NCBI GenBank assembly: GCA_009731375.1
Contig: BJOX01000109.1
Coordinates: 867,438 to 931,437 of the forward strand
Reading direction: 5' to 3'
DNA length: 64,000 nucleotides
DNA from: Paulinella micropora
Taxonomy: Eukaryota; Cercozoa; Imbricatea; Euglyphida
Part shown: positions 41,112 to 54,147 of the stretch, piece by piece
How the letters are laid out: every line of letters starts with the position of its first letter
Numbering within the stretch: position 1 is the first letter of the stretch
Program-made: the position numbers and the translations under genes
The notes under the pieces: generated by a model
Seen by the model: the letters and a program-made list of their open reading frames with translations, nothing else
Database searches by the model: none
What the model was told of the DNA's origin: nothing

Positions 41112-41558
41112 TTAATCTATGGGCGTGGCTTAGCTTGAAAAGCCATGGCCTCCTATACTACCCCCGGACAAGAACTTTCAGCACCGGCCAAGCTGCACAC
41201 CAACCCCTGTCTCGCTGTGGTTGGTGTCTGTGCCCAGTTCAAGCCGAAAGGTAGCCGAGCCCTTTTGAACTATACGGGACAACACTAGAACACTCCCCAG
41301 GAGCGTGTGCCCTAAGGAGATGATGCCATGAGCAAGTCGAGGTTTCAGGAGTTCACGCTCGTTGTGAGTTACCTTCTACAACCCCGACTTCATCAACCCT
41401 TTGCATCACGCCCCGACTTCATCAGCCATGGTCAGGAGTTGGTTGCCTGTTTAGCCCTTGCGCTGCGCGCGATTAACGGCGGACACAAAATCGTCATTGT
41501 AGGAGATAGTTAGATCTGAACCCCAGGCTGAGTTGCCAGTGGCAGAGACCGTCTCCAG

Positions 41559-41560
<2 letters not shown>
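41112..41560. mobile_element. SINE-like family C copy
   Basis: It begins TTAATCTATGGGCGTGGCTT and ends GAGACCGTCTCCAGG, with GATA arrays on both sides. It is nearly identical to 61938-62392. A diverged inverted relative is at 43790-44210. It contains CGCTGCGCGCGATTAACGGC. The long ORF in it is not conserved in the diverged copy. Confidence 0.85.
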
Positions 41561-41638
<78 letters not shown>

Positions 41639-41694
41639 CAGCAGCTACCCGCCACCCTCGACATATCGAGGAGGTAACTTGCATATTTTCATAC

Positions 41695-41699
41695 ACACG

Positions 41700-41780
<81 letters not shown>

Positions 41781-41904
41781 ATACATATATATATTTATAT
41801 ATATATATACATATATATATATGTATATACATATATATACATATATATATATGTATATATGTATATATATGTATATACATATATATACATATATATATAT
41901 GTAT

Positions 41905-41940
<36 letters not shown>

Positions 41941-42065
41941 TTATTTATTTATTTACATATCGACTCATCGAGGAGGTAATTGCTTATTATATTTGCATGC
42001 GTACACATACACACAAATATATATAAATATATATATATATATAATATATTATATATATATAATAT

Positions 42066-42097
<32 letters not shown>

Positions 42098-42145
42098 GTT
42101 TGTGTGTATACATATGTATCTCTCTATATTTATCTATCTACCTAT
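41695..42145. repeat. (TA)n, (GT)n and (TTTA)n arrays
   Basis: Alternating TA and GT tracts surround a truncated exon copy at about 41958-41982. Confidence 0.95.
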
Positions 42146-42207
42146 CTATTATTTCACATACCCGTGCAACGCCGCTGCTACTGAATACCCTCGCACTGTC
42201 TATTTAT

Positions 42208-42276
<69 letters not shown>

Positions 42277-42320
42277 CATCCATCCACCCATCCATCCATC
42301 CATCTATCTATCTATCTATA

Positions 42321-42375
<55 letters not shown>

Positions 42376-42619
42376 TTATCTATTTCACACGTGCGGACGA
42401 CGCTACTGCTACCTGACACAGTCGCTCTATTAACAAGGTACATACATACATACATACATACATACATGCATATATGTGTACATGCGTACATACATACATA
42501 CATACTTACATACTTACATACTTACATACCTACATACATACGTACATACATACATACATACATAACATACATACATAACATACATACATAACATACATAC
42601 ATACATACATACATACATG

Positions 42620-42673
<54 letters not shown>

Positions 42674-42682
42674 CTTTCGCAG
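42146..42682. repeat. (TCTA)n and (ACAT)n with two diverged exon copies
   Basis: Islands at 42155-42200 and 42385-42440 resemble the exon at 40512 (CACGTGCGGACGACGCTACTG). The second is followed by AACAAG|GTACAT. The rest is microsatellite. Confidence 0.85.
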
Positions 42683-42715
42683 GTGTTGAGCGTTTCGCTG
42701 GCATTCAACGGGGAG
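42683..42715 (+). CDS. TEM7-like gene, 33-nt exon
   Basis: The acceptor is TTTCGCAG and the donor GAG|GTATCT. It encodes [11 protein letters not shown] in phase 0, matching the previous exon's end. Confidence 0.7.
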
Positions 42716-42716
42716 G

Positions 42717-42819
<103 letters not shown>

Positions 42820-42840
42820 CATCTATCCATCTATCTATCC

Positions 42841-42887
<47 letters not shown>

Positions 42888-42932
42888 GATCTATCGATCT
42901 ATCTATCGATCTATCGATCTATCTATCTATCC

Positions 42933-42971
<39 letters not shown>

Positions 42972-42980
42972 CATCGATCG

Positions 42981-43028
<48 letters not shown>

Positions 43029-43054
43029 ATCTATCTGTCTATCTTTCTATTCAG

Positions 43055-43096
43055 GTGCTTCGTTCGTTTGAGCCGCGTATCCTTAGATTCTTACAG
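43055..43096 (+). CDS. TEM7-like gene, 42-nt exon
   Basis: The acceptor is ATTCAG and the donor CAG|GTACAT. It encodes [14 protein letters not shown] in phase 0. A diverged copy without the acceptor edge lies at 43178-43216. Confidence 0.7.
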
Positions 43097-43216
43097 GTAC
43101 ATACATACATACATACATACATGCATGCATACATACATGCATACATACATGCATACATACATACATACATACATACGCTTCGCTGATTTGAGCCACCTAT
43201 CTTACCGACCCTGGAT

Positions 43217-43564
43217 ATACATACATACATACATACATACATACACACATACATACATGCAAACATTCAAACATACTTACATGTACAAACGCATACATAG
43301 ATACATAGATACGTAGATACGTAGATACGTATTGATACGTATAGAAACATAGAAACATAAATACATAGTACGTAGATACATAGATACATAGCTACATATA
43401 TAGATAGTTACAATAGATACATAGATACATAGATAAATAGATACAGTATGTATGTATGTATGTATGTATGTATGTATGTATGCATGCATGCATGTATGTA
43501 TGTATGCATGTATGTATGTATGTATGTATGTATGTATGCATGCATGTATGTATGTATGTGTATA

Positions 43565-43596
<32 letters not shown>

Positions 43597-43600
43597 GTAG
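43217..43600. repeat. (ACAT)n, (ATGT)n and (GT)n arrays
   Basis: They are simple repeats only. Confidence 0.95.
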
Positions 43601-43630
43601 GTACGACAGCAAGGTTCCGTCTCGAATGAG
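43601..43630 (+). CDS. TEM7-like gene, 30-nt microexon
   Basis: The acceptor is GTGGTAG and the donor GAG|GTAGCA. It encodes VRQQGSVSNE in phase 0 and continues in frame into IWVTDP of the next exon. Confidence 0.62.
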
Positions 43631-43640
43631 GTAGCATATC

Positions 43641-43689
<49 letters not shown>

Positions 43690-43743
43690 TCGGGTGGGGG
43701 GGAGGGGCGGGTGGGGGGGTAGANNNNNNNNNNTTTTTATTGT

Positions 43744-43774
<31 letters not shown>

Positions 43775-43784
43775 GTAGAGGGCC

Positions 43785-44215
43785 AGCTGCTCAGTGCTCC
43801 GGCCTAAAACCAAACCCCCTATAATGACGGTTTTGTGTCCGCCGTTAATCGCGCGCGCTGCGCAATGGTTAAAACAGCAAGGGCTAAAACAGGCGACCAT
43901 CTCCCGACCGGGGCCGTGATGCAAAGGGTTGATGAAGCCGAGATTGTAGAAGGTACCTCACAAGGAGCGTCAACTCCCGAAACCTCGGCTTTGGTGACCA
44001 TCATCTCCTTATGGCACACGACCCTGGGGGAGTGTTTTGGTGGTTGTCCTGTACAGTTCAAAAGGGCTCGGCTACCTTTCCGCTTGAACTGGGCACAGGC
44101 ACCAACCACAGCGGACCGTGGTTGGTGCGCGGCTGAATTGCTGAGAGTTCTTGCTCGGGGGTAGTAAAGGTGGCCATGGCTTTTTAGCTATGCCACGCCC
44201 ATAGATTAAACATAT
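43785..44215. mobile_element. SINE-like family C relative, inverted and diverged
   Basis: It shares CGCCGTTAATCGCGCGC, CTCGGCTACCTTTCCGCTTG-like and CCATAGATTAAAC blocks with the reverse complement of family C. It is preceded by a G-rich tract with a 10-N gap (43725-43734) and followed by (TCTA)n. Confidence 0.75.
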
Positions 44216-44217
44216 CT

Positions 44218-44254
44218 ACTATCTATCTATCTATCTATCTATCTACCTATCTAC

Positions 44255-44287
<33 letters not shown>

Positions 44288-44316
44288 GATCTTTCAATCT
44301 ATCTTTCTGTTTATCA

Positions 44317-44351
<35 letters not shown>

Positions 44352-44445
44352 CATCTATCTATCTATCCATCTATCCATCTATCCATCTATCCATCTATCT
44401 ATCTTGTATTAAGATCTGGGTCAAGGATCCGGCAGCTTCAATGTT

Positions 44446-44483
<38 letters not shown>

Positions 44484-44571
44484 CATCTATCCATCTATCT
44501 ATCTATCTATCTGTTTATTAAGATCTGGGTCAAGGATCCGGCAGCTTCAATGTTTCTATCTATCTATCTTA

Positions 44572-44620
<49 letters not shown>

Positions 44621-44690
44621 CATCTATCCATCTGTCTATCTATCTATCTTGTATTAAGATCTGGGTCAAAGATCCTGCAGCTTCAATGTT

Positions 44691-44724
<34 letters not shown>

Positions 44725-44779
44725 CATCTATCCATCTATCCATCTATCCATCTATCTATCTATCTATCTGTTTATTAAG
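44218..44779 (+). repeat. TCTA arrays with three truncated copies of the exon at 44780
   Basis: Truncated copies start near 44410, 44519 and 44657, each reading AAGATCTGGGTCAAGGATCC (with small changes) and ending GCTTCAATGTTTC, then TATC repeats. The fourth copy is the complete exon. Confidence 0.88.
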
Positions 44780-44860
44780 ATCTGGGTCACGGATCCGGCA
44801 GCTTCAATGTTTCCTAACGGCGAGTACATGCAGCCGTCCTGCCAAGACTGCAGCAGGCAA
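44780..44860 (+). CDS. TEM7-like gene, Cys-containing exon
   Basis: The acceptor is TTATTAAG. It reads [20 protein letters not shown] and then CQDCSRQ, in frame with the previous microexon. The donor is uncertain: no GT directly follows, and one is available at CATAC|GTAGAT near 44873. The CxxC pair may belong to a PSI- or EGF-like fold. Confidence 0.68.
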
Positions 44861-45580
44861 CATACAAGCATACGTAGATATAAATACATACATACATGCA
44901 TGCATACATGTTCGTACCGGCAGAGTGCATGCAACCGTCCTGCCAAGACTGCAACAGACAACATACAGAATCTATACATACTGCACGCATAGATTTTTGT
45001 TTTCTAACGGGCAGTACATGCATCCGTCCTGCCAAGACTGCGACAGGCAACATACATATACATACATGCATGCATATATACTTATGCACGTACTTATATA
45101 AGTACGTGCATACGTGGTAGTACATGTCCAACCGTCCTGCCAAGACTGCAACAGGCAACATACAAGCATACGTAGATATATATACATACATACATACATG
45201 CATGCATACATTTTCGTTTCCAAACTGGCAGTACATGCAACCGTCCTGCCAAGACTGCAACAGACAACAGACAGATAACGCATACGTGCATGCATAGATT
45301 TTTGTTTTCTAACGGGCAGTACATGCATCCGTCCTGCCAAGATGGCAACAGGCAGCATACAGATATACATGCATGCATGCATGTATACATATGTACATAC
45401 ATAAGTACGTGCATGCATTTTCGTTTCCAAAGGGGAAAAACATGCAGCCGTCCTGCCAAGACTGCAACAGACAACATACAAGCATACGTATATGAATACA
45501 TACAAACATGCATGCATACATTTTCGTTTCACAACGGGTAATACATGCAACCGTCCTGCCGACACTGCAAGAGGCAACAT
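44861..45580 (+). repeat. seven further copies of the exon 3' part in ACAT DNA
   Basis: CCGTCCTGCCAAGACTGC-type segments recur near 44935, 45024, 45130, 45240, 45330, 45447 and 45550. They vary in the preceding residues (GQYMHPS, GEYMQPS and similar). These downstream copies keep the exon's 3' part, not its acceptor. Confidence 0.85.
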
Positions 45581-46106
45581 ACAAGCATACGTATTTACAT
45601 ACGGACATACATGCGTATATACATGCATACATACATACATACAAACATACATACATGCATATACAAACATACATACAAAAGATATACATACATACATACA
45701 TACATACATACATAAATACATACATACATACATACATACATACATACATACATACATAAATACATACATACATACATACATACATGCATGCATACATGCA
45801 TACATACATACAGGCTGTCTTTGGAGCGCTGTGGGGAGTTCCCGGACTACACCAACACAGACATACATACATACATACATACATACATACATACATGTAC
45901 ATACATACAAAAGACATACATACATGCATATACATACATACATACATACATACATACATACATACATACATACGTGCATACATACATACATACATACATA
46001 CATACATACATACAGGCTGTCTTTAGACCGGTGCGCCGAGTTCCCGGACTACATACATACATACATACATACATAACATACATACATACATACACACATA
46101 CATACA

Positions 46107-46137
<31 letters not shown>

Positions 46138-46283
46138 GCATACATGCATACAACGTACAGACATACATGCATACATACATACATACATACATACAGACTG
46201 CTGTTGGAACGTTGTGGGGAGTTGCCAGACTGCAGACATACATACATACATACATACATACATACATACATACATACATACAG
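45581..46283 (+). repeat. (ACAT)n with three truncated copies of the exon at 46284
   Basis: Copies after ACAG lie at about 45813, 46014 and 46196. They encode LSLERCGEFPDYTNT, LSLDRCAEFPDY and LLLERCGELPDC. Many differences between the first two are third-position changes, so this frame has been under selection. Confidence 0.82.
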
Positions 46284-46341
46284 ACTGCTGTTGGAACGTT
46301 GTGGGGAGTTGCCAGACTGCACCAACACGTGGAAAGGAGAG
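46284..46341 (+). CDS. TEM7-like gene, Cys-containing exon (58 nt)
   Basis: The acceptor is ATACAG and the donor GAG|GTGCGA. It encodes LLLERCGELPDCTNTWKGE, ending in phase 0. Three further copies of its last 25 bases plus donor follow at about 46377, 46440 and 46505. Confidence 0.72.
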
Positions 46342-46548
46342 GTGCGATAGACAGATAGACAGACAGATGATAGATAGACTGCACCAACACATGGAAAGGA
46401 GAGGTGCGATAGACAGATAGACAGACAGATAAATAGATAGACTGCACCAACACATGGAAAGGAGAGGTTGGATAGACAGATAGAAAGACAGATAGAAAGA
46501 TAGACTGCACCAACACATGGAAAGGAGAGGTTGGATAGACAGATAGAC

Positions 46549-46626
<78 letters not shown>

Positions 46627-46702
46627 GTAGATAGATAGATAGATAGATAAGATTAGATTAGATAGATAGATAGATAGATAGACATAGATAGATGGATAGA
46701 TC

Positions 46703-46773
<71 letters not shown>

Positions 46774-46774
46774 G

Positions 46775-46828
<54 letters not shown>

Positions 46829-46925
46829 CAGAATAAACCTTTGTAAACATACATACATACATACATACATGCATACAAACATACATACATACATACATAC
46901 ACATATATACGCACACATACAGATA

Positions 46926-47003
<78 letters not shown>

Positions 47004-47049
47004 CATATATATATACAGACACACACACATCTTCTATCTATCTACCTAC

Positions 47050-47114
<65 letters not shown>

Positions 47115-47123
47115 CATCCATCC

Positions 47124-47180
<57 letters not shown>

Positions 47181-47181
47181 A
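46342..47181. repeat. (GATA)n, (ACAT)n, (CA)n, (TA)n and (TCTA)n arrays
   Basis: GATA repeats cover 46540-46830. CA, TA and TCTA tracts follow. Confidence 0.95.
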
Positions 47182-47570
47182 TATGTGCCTAGCCATACGC
47201 CTATAAGTCACACGCCGAAATAGCGACGGGAAGCACAATCCTGTTCCCTCAGGATGCCCTTTCTCGCTTGTTGAGCCTGGAATAAAACCCACAGTGCTCT
47301 GTCGGTTTATACTAGACTGTCGAACAGTCTCGAAACTCCATCTGCTTACTGGGTCCTCTGTAATGGAGGTGGGAGCTCGTTCTGCAAGGGGCGCTTATGG
47401 AACGAGCCCTGGCCCCGCCTGGTACTAGGGAGCTTTGGTATCGCCTGTATCAGTCCCTTCCGTGCAAACATCACGGCTTAGCTGGGCATCGGGTTAATAC
47501 TTTACCCACAGACTTCCTTGGTTGACGAAATCAGAAGCTCCTTTTTTCTGACATTAGTCGATATCTCATC
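47182..47570 (+). mobile_element. SINE-like family A copy
   Basis: It runs from TATGTGCCTAGCCATACGCC to GATATCTCAT(CTAT)n, about 390 bases. It lies between TCTA arrays on both sides. The apparent ORF is not preserved in phase between copies. Confidence 0.88.
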
Positions 47571-47604
47571 TATCTCTATCTATCTCTATCTATCTATCTC
47601 TATC

Positions 47605-47667
<63 letters not shown>

Positions 47668-47668
47668 G

Positions 47669-47703
<35 letters not shown>

Positions 47704-47735
47704 GTCTATCTATCTATCTACTATCTATCTATCTG

Positions 47736-47766
<31 letters not shown>

Positions 47767-47775
47767 GTCTATCTG

Positions 47776-47810
<35 letters not shown>

Positions 47811-47929
47811 CTATCTATCTCTATCTATCTCTATCTCTATCTATCTATCTATCTATCTATCTGTCTATCTGTCTATCTGTCTATCTATCTATATATATCT
47901 ATCTATCTATCTATCTATCTTTATCTATC

Positions 47930-47963
<34 letters not shown>

Positions 47964-48026
47964 CATCCATCCATCCATCCATCCATCTATATCTATCTAT
48001 CTATCTATCTATCTATCCATCTATCC

Positions 48027-48064
<38 letters not shown>

Positions 48065-48109
48065 TTATCTATCTATATCTATCTATCTGTCTGTCTATCT
48101 ATCTATCTA

Positions 48110-48160
<51 letters not shown>
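47571..48160. repeat. (TCTA)n array
   Basis: TCTA repeats carry TCTG and TCCA interruptions. Confidence 0.95.
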
Positions 48161-48163
<3 letters not shown>

Positions 48164-48405
48164 CATACAATGTCATCATTGTAGCTTGCGCAAGCTTACG
48201 GTGCTCAAAACACTTGGACTAACGGCTTCCTTTTCTTTCTCTTCTTCCTTATCCTCCCACTCTCCATTCCTAGATTGCCTTTTTCTTCAACGTCCTTCCT
48301 CCTCTTCTTTTTCCAGAACACAGTCTACCCGTGATTCCCATCCCGGACACATGCACAGTACACAAATTATTGTTTGATGTGAAACTGCGTTNNNNNNNNN
48401 NCATC
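48161..48405 (+). mobile_element. copy of the RLE-type LINE 3' UTR (family B)
   Basis: It is nearly identical to 61170-61415: TCATACAATGTCATCATTGT through GTGAAACTGCGTT, then a 10-N gap and CATCTCAT(CTAT)n. It is severely 5'-truncated. Confidence 0.85.
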
Positions 48406-48448
48406 TCATCTATCTATCTATCTGTCTGTCTGTCTGTCTATCTATCTA

Positions 48449-48489
<41 letters not shown>

Positions 48490-48514
48490 CATCCATCCAT
48501 CCATCCATCCATCC

Positions 48515-48560
<46 letters not shown>

Positions 48561-48561
48561 A

Positions 48562-48624
<63 letters not shown>

Positions 48625-48640
48625 GTATCTATTTATCTAT
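48406..48640. repeat. (TCTA)n/(TCCA)n array
   Basis: It is entirely simple repeats. Confidence 0.95.
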
Positions 48641-48966
48641 CCCGGATGTCGTCCCTCCCTTCGATGTAAGAAAAATTGGTCGAGGGGGCGGGAGATTGGC
48701 GATGAAGACCAACCCTCCCAGAGCAAACTGCACCACATGCCAGTTAGCTACCTTGTAATGCTGCCATTGGTAGCTCTGGCGCTGGTTGTTTCCTTTGAGC
48801 TCTCCATAAAAAGGTACTTACCCTGCACTTTGTGCTTGGTAAATGGATCCCCCCCGCTAGGGGGGGGAGCCAGGAAGCGCGAAGGCAGGCCTGAGCCGAG
48901 GATGCCTCCTGGTAGGACGCCTGTGGCCTTTGGCTATGCGACGCTCCTAGATAAACACTGAAAACT
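48641..48966 (+). mobile_element. SINE-like family D, single copy
   Basis: This unique island of about 320 bases starts CCCGGATGTCGTCCC. It ends GGCTATGCGACGCTCCTAGATAAAC, similar to the family C end (GCTATGCCACGCCCATAGATTAAAC), followed by TCTA. It contains an inverted pair CCCCCCGCTAGGGGGGG. Confidence 0.55.
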
Positions 48967-48969
48967 ATC

Positions 48970-49031
<62 letters not shown>

Positions 49032-49158
49032 CCTATCTGTCTTTCTTTCCTTCTTTCCTTCTTTCTTTCTTTCCTTCTTTCTTTCTTTCTTTCTTCCTTT
49101 CTTTCTTTCTTTCTTTCTTTCTTATATATATATATATATATTCTTATATATATATATA
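48967..49158. repeat. (TCTA)n, (TTTC)n and (TA)n arrays
   Basis: They are simple repeats only. Confidence 0.95.
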
Positions 49159-49159
49159 G

Positions 49160-49206
49160 GCCCTCTTGGACAATTGCAGGACATGCTCCGGGGACACCAC
49201 AAAACA
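49160..49206 (+). CDS. TEM7-like gene, Cys-rich exon or diverged copy
   Basis: The acceptor is TATATAG. It encodes [15 protein letters not shown]. No GT donor follows. It is clearly related to the complete exon at 50439 ([15 protein letters not shown]), so it may be a pseudo-exon or an alternative exon. Confidence 0.5.
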
Positions 49207-49248
<42 letters not shown>

Positions 49249-49261
49249 GATAGACCAAACA

Positions 49262-49314
<53 letters not shown>

Positions 49315-49410
49315 GTCTATCTATCTATCTGTCTATCCATCCATATCCATCCATCCATCCATATCCATCCATCCATCCATCCATCCATCCATCTATCTAT
49401 CCATCTATCC

Positions 49411-49455
<45 letters not shown>

Positions 49456-49730
49456 CCTACCTACCTACCTACCTATCTACCTACCTATCTACCTACCTAT
49501 CTACCCTATCTTTGTAAGCATGAATACATACATGCACCCAATCATACTTCATACATACATACATACATACATACATACAGACATACATACATACATACAT
49601 ACATACATACATACATACATACATACGTACGTACATACGTACATACATACATACATACATACATACATGCATACATACATACAGACATACAGACACATAT
49701 CTTCACAGGCGTTTAGACGATTCCCAGACC

Positions 49731-49795
<65 letters not shown>

Positions 49796-49852
49796 AGACT
49801 TACTATCTATCTATCAGGCATTCTCAGATGATGGTCGGACATCTATCTAGAT

Positions 49853-49908
<56 letters not shown>

Positions 49909-49966
49909 CAGACTTACTATCTATCTGTTAGGCCTTCTTAGATGATTGTCGGACATCTACATATCT

Positions 49967-50028
<62 letters not shown>

Positions 50029-50096
50029 CATCTATCTATCTTCAGACTTACTATCTATCTATTAGGCATTCTCAGATGATTGTCGGACATCTATCG

Positions 50097-50150
<54 letters not shown>

Positions 50151-50265
50151 ATATCTATCTATCTATCTATCTAACTATCTTCAGACTTACTATCTATCCA
50201 TCTATCTATCTTCAGACTATCTATCTGTTAGGCCTTCTTAGATGATTGTCGGACATCTACATATA

Positions 50266-50309
<44 letters not shown>

Positions 50310-50392
50310 CATCCATCTATCTATCTTCAGACTTACTATCTATCTGTTAGGCCTTTTTAGATCATTGTCGGACATCTACATATCTATCTACA

Positions 50393-50433
<41 letters not shown>

Positions 50434-50438
50434 GTTAG
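49207..50438 (+). repeat. TCTA/ACAT arrays with six truncated copies of the exon at 50439
   Basis: Copies with CAG or TAG acceptors are near 49703, 49817, 49928, 50062, 50228 and 50347. Each reads GCCTTCTTAGATGATTGTCGG (with variants) and breaks into ACATCTA(TCTA)n. Each of the later ones is preceded by TTCAGACTTACTATC. Confidence 0.85.
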
Positions 50439-50499
50439 GCCTTCTTAGATGACTGTCGGACGTGTTCCGGTGGAACGACTGGACGCATCGCTAATCAAG
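50439..50499 (+). CDS. TEM7-like gene, DxCxxCxGG exon (61 nt)
   Basis: The acceptor is CTGTTAG and the donor AAG|GTCGGA. It encodes [20 protein letters not shown]. The DxCxxCxGGxTG pattern is a recurrent Cys-rich extracellular motif, often after PSI- or TEM7-like domains. It is phase 0 in, phase 1 out. Confidence 0.78.
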
Positions 50500-51070
<571 letters not shown>

Positions 51071-51080
51071 CATATTTCAG

Positions 51081-51118
51081 TAGCACTTCACGCGGCATCT
51101 CTAGCCAAGACAAGACAT
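51081..51118 (+). CDS. possible TEM7-like gene exon
   Basis: The acceptor is ATTTCAG. In the phase of the previous exon it reads [13 protein letters not shown]. No GT donor is seen before the TCTA array, so it may be a truncated copy. Confidence 0.35.
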
Positions 51119-51134
51119 CTATCTACCTACCTAC

Positions 51135-51169
<35 letters not shown>

Positions 51170-51360
51170 CCTATCTATCTATCTATCTATCTATCTTTCT
51201 AATCTATTTATCTTTCTATCTATTTACCCATCTATCTTTCTATTTATCTATCTATCTATCTATCTATCTATTTATCTATGTCTATCTATCTATCTATCTA
51301 TCTATTTATCTATTTATCTATGTCTATCTATCTATCTATCTATTTATCTATTTATCCATT

Positions 51361-51404
<44 letters not shown>

Positions 51405-51429
51405 CATCCATCCATCCATCCATCCATCC

Positions 51430-51476
<47 letters not shown>

Positions 51477-51480
51477 CATG

Positions 51481-51515
<35 letters not shown>

Positions 51516-51538
51516 GTATCTATCTATCTATCTATCTG

Positions 51539-51585
<47 letters not shown>
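51119..51585. repeat. (TCTA)n/(TTTA)n/(TCCA)n array
   Basis: It is entirely simple repeats. Confidence 0.95.
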
Positions 51586-51586
<1 letters not shown>

Positions 51587-51589
51587 CTT

Positions 51590-52067
51590 GGGCTTGAGTT
51601 TTTTGAAATGGGTGCCATCTGTCGACAGACAGAGAATTAGGGGATGGTGTGGGTGTGCTGGGCCCGTGGTGGGGTGCCTTATGTGTGCCTAGCCATACGC
51701 CTACAAGTCACATGCCGAAATAGCGACGGGAAGCACAATCCTGTTCCCTCAGGGTGCCCTTTCTCGCTTGTTGAGCCCGGAATAAAACCCACAGTGCTCT
51801 GTCGGTTTATACTAGACTGTCGAACAGTCTCGAAACTCCATCTGCTTACTGGGCCCTCTGTAATGGAGGTGGGAGCTCGTTCTGCAAGGGGCGCTTTATG
51901 GAACGAGCCCTGGCCCCGCCTGGTACTAGGGAGCTTTGGTATTGCCTGTATCAGTCCCTTCCGTGCAAACATCACGGCTTAGCTGGGCATCGGGTTAATA
52001 CTTTACCCACAGACTTCCTGGTTGACGAAATCAGAAGCTCCTTTTTTCTGACATTAGTCGATATTTC

Positions 52068-52070
<3 letters not shown>
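51590..52070 (+). mobile_element. SINE-like family A, longest copy
   Basis: It shows the family body (from about 51668) plus possibly 80 more bases at the 5' side (CTTGGGCTTGAG through GGGCCCGTGG). It ends GATATTTCAT(CTAT)n. TCTA arrays lie on both sides. Confidence 0.85.
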
Positions 52071-52125
<55 letters not shown>

Positions 52126-52205
52126 ATCTATATCTATCTATCTATCTATCTATATCTATCTATCTATCTATCTATCTATCTACCTACCTACCTATCTAGC
52201 TACCA

Positions 52206-52251
<46 letters not shown>

Positions 52252-52283
52252 TTGTCTGTCTGTCTGTTTGTCTGTCTTTCTAC

Positions 52284-52319
<36 letters not shown>

Positions 52320-52427
52320 TTATCTGTTTATCTATCTATCTGTCTATCTATCTACCAATCACTCTATCTATCTTTATAGTAGGATGGGTTTACAGCAACA
52401 TACGTTGCATGCATGTATGTATATATG

Positions 52428-52461
<34 letters not shown>

Positions 52462-52765
52462 TGTATGTATGTATGAATGAATGTGTGTATGTATATGTAT
52501 GCATGCATGCATGCATGTGTGCATGTATGCATGTATGTATGTATGTATGTATGTATGTATGTTAGTATGTATTTATTTATGTATTTATGTACGTTTATAT
52601 GTATATATGTATGTACATGTAATGTTTGCATGTTCATACATACATACATACATACATACATACATACATACATGCATACATGCATACATGCATACATACA
52701 TACACACACATACATACATACATACATACATACATACATACATACATACATACGTACGTACATAG
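52071..52765. repeat. (TCTA)n, (ATGT)n and (ACAT)n arrays
   Basis: They are simple repeats with one island at 52374-52412 (after TTTATAG) that may be a truncated exon. Confidence 0.9.
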
Positions 52766-52816
52766 ATGTCGATTGTCAAGGGATATGCGACGGGCCGTTC
52801 GAAGACACTGCGAATG
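52766..52816 (+). CDS. TEM7-like gene, DCxGxC exon (51 nt)
   Basis: The acceptor is ACATAG and the donor ATG|GTCTAT. In phase 1 it reads [18 protein letters not shown]. DCxGxCxG is the partner of the DxCxxCxGG motif at 50439. Phase 1 in and out. Confidence 0.75.
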
Positions 52817-52817
52817 G

Positions 52818-52868
<51 letters not shown>

Positions 52869-52931
52869 GTCTGTCTGTCTATCGGGGTGGAATCGTTGCC
52901 TATGTCTTCGGATATGCAGCGCTGATTTATG

Positions 52932-52973
<42 letters not shown>

Positions 52974-52975
52974 AA

Positions 52976-53036
<61 letters not shown>

Positions 53037-53320
53037 GTCCATCTATCTATCTTTCCGTCCATCCATATATCTATCTATCCATCCATCTATCTATCTATCT
53101 ATCTATCTAACTATCTATCTATCTCAATCTATCTCTCAATCTATCTCTCAATCTATCTCTCAATCTATCTATCTACCTATCTACCTATCTACCTACCTAT
53201 CTATCTACCTATTTATCTATATCTATCTATCTATCTATCTATCTATCTACCTATTTATCTGCGTACCTATTTTCCTATCTACCTATTTACCTACCTTCCT
53301 TCTTATCTAATTATCTAAGC

Positions 53321-53356
<36 letters not shown>

Positions 53357-53404
53357 ATCTATCCATCTATCTATCCATCCATCCATCCATCCATCTATCT
53401 ATCT
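52817..53404. repeat. (TCTA)n array with one coding-like island
   Basis: The island 52882-52932 reads [14 protein letters not shown] in one frame and shares TTCGGATATGCAGCGCTGAT with 58916 and 33498. It may be a truncated exon. The rest is TCTA, TCCA and CTAC repeats. Confidence 0.8.
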
Positions 53405-53595
53405 CTGTTCCCTCAGGGTGCCTTTCTCGCTTGTTGAGCCCGGAATAAAACCCACAGTGCTCTGTCGGTTTATACTAGACTGTCGAACAGTCTCGAAACT
53501 CCATCTGCTTACTGGGTCCTCTGTAATGGAGGTGGGAGCTCGTTCTGCAAGGGGCGCTTATGGAACGAGCCCTGGCCCCGCCTGGTACTAGGGAG
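53405..53595 (+). mobile_element. SINE-like family A, internal portion
   Basis: It matches the family from CTGTTCCCTCAGGGTGCC to TACTAGGGAG, where the gap 53596-54147 begins. Confidence 0.85.
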
Positions 53596-54147
53596 NNNNN
53601 NNNNNNNNNNNNNNNNNNNNNNNNNNNNNNNNNNNNNNNNNNNNNNNNNNNNNNNNNNNNNNNNNNNNNNNNNNNNNNNNNNNNNNNNNNNNNNNNNNNN
53701 NNNNNNNNNNNNNNNNNNNNNNNNNNNNNNNNNNNNNNNNNNNNNNNNNNNNNNNNNNNNNNNNNNNNNNNNNNNNNNNNNNNNNNNNNNNNNNNNNNNN
53801 NNNNNNNNNNNNNNNNNNNNNNNNNNNNNNNNNNNNNNNNNNNNNNNNNNNNNNNNNNNNNNNNNNNNNNNNNNNNNNNNNNNNNNNNNNNNNNNNNNNN
53901 NNNNNNNNNNNNNNNNNNNNNNNNNNNNNNNNNNNNNNNNNNNNNNNNNNNNNNNNNNNNNNNNNNNNNNNNNNNNNNNNNNNNNNNNNNNNNNNNNNNN
54001 NNNNNNNNNNNNNNNNNNNNNNNNNNNNNNNNNNNNNNNNNNNNNNNNNNNNNNNNNNNNNNNNNNNNNNNNNNNNNNNNNNNNNNNNNNNNNNNNNNNN
54101 NNNNNNNNNNNNNNNNNNNNNNNNNNNNNNNNNNNNNNNNNNNNNNN
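53596..54147. other. assembly gap
   Basis: The 552 N lie between two family A copies. Confidence 0.99.

Noticed and set aside
48186-48377. 63-codon ORF MRKLTVLKTLGLTAS repeated three times
   Set aside because: It lies within the LINE 3' UTR. Its conservation follows from copy identity and there is no separate support for coding.
51898-52066. ORF starting [19 protein letters not shown] present in several copies
   Set aside because: It lies inside the family A repeat, is broken in some copies and runs into the TCTA tail.
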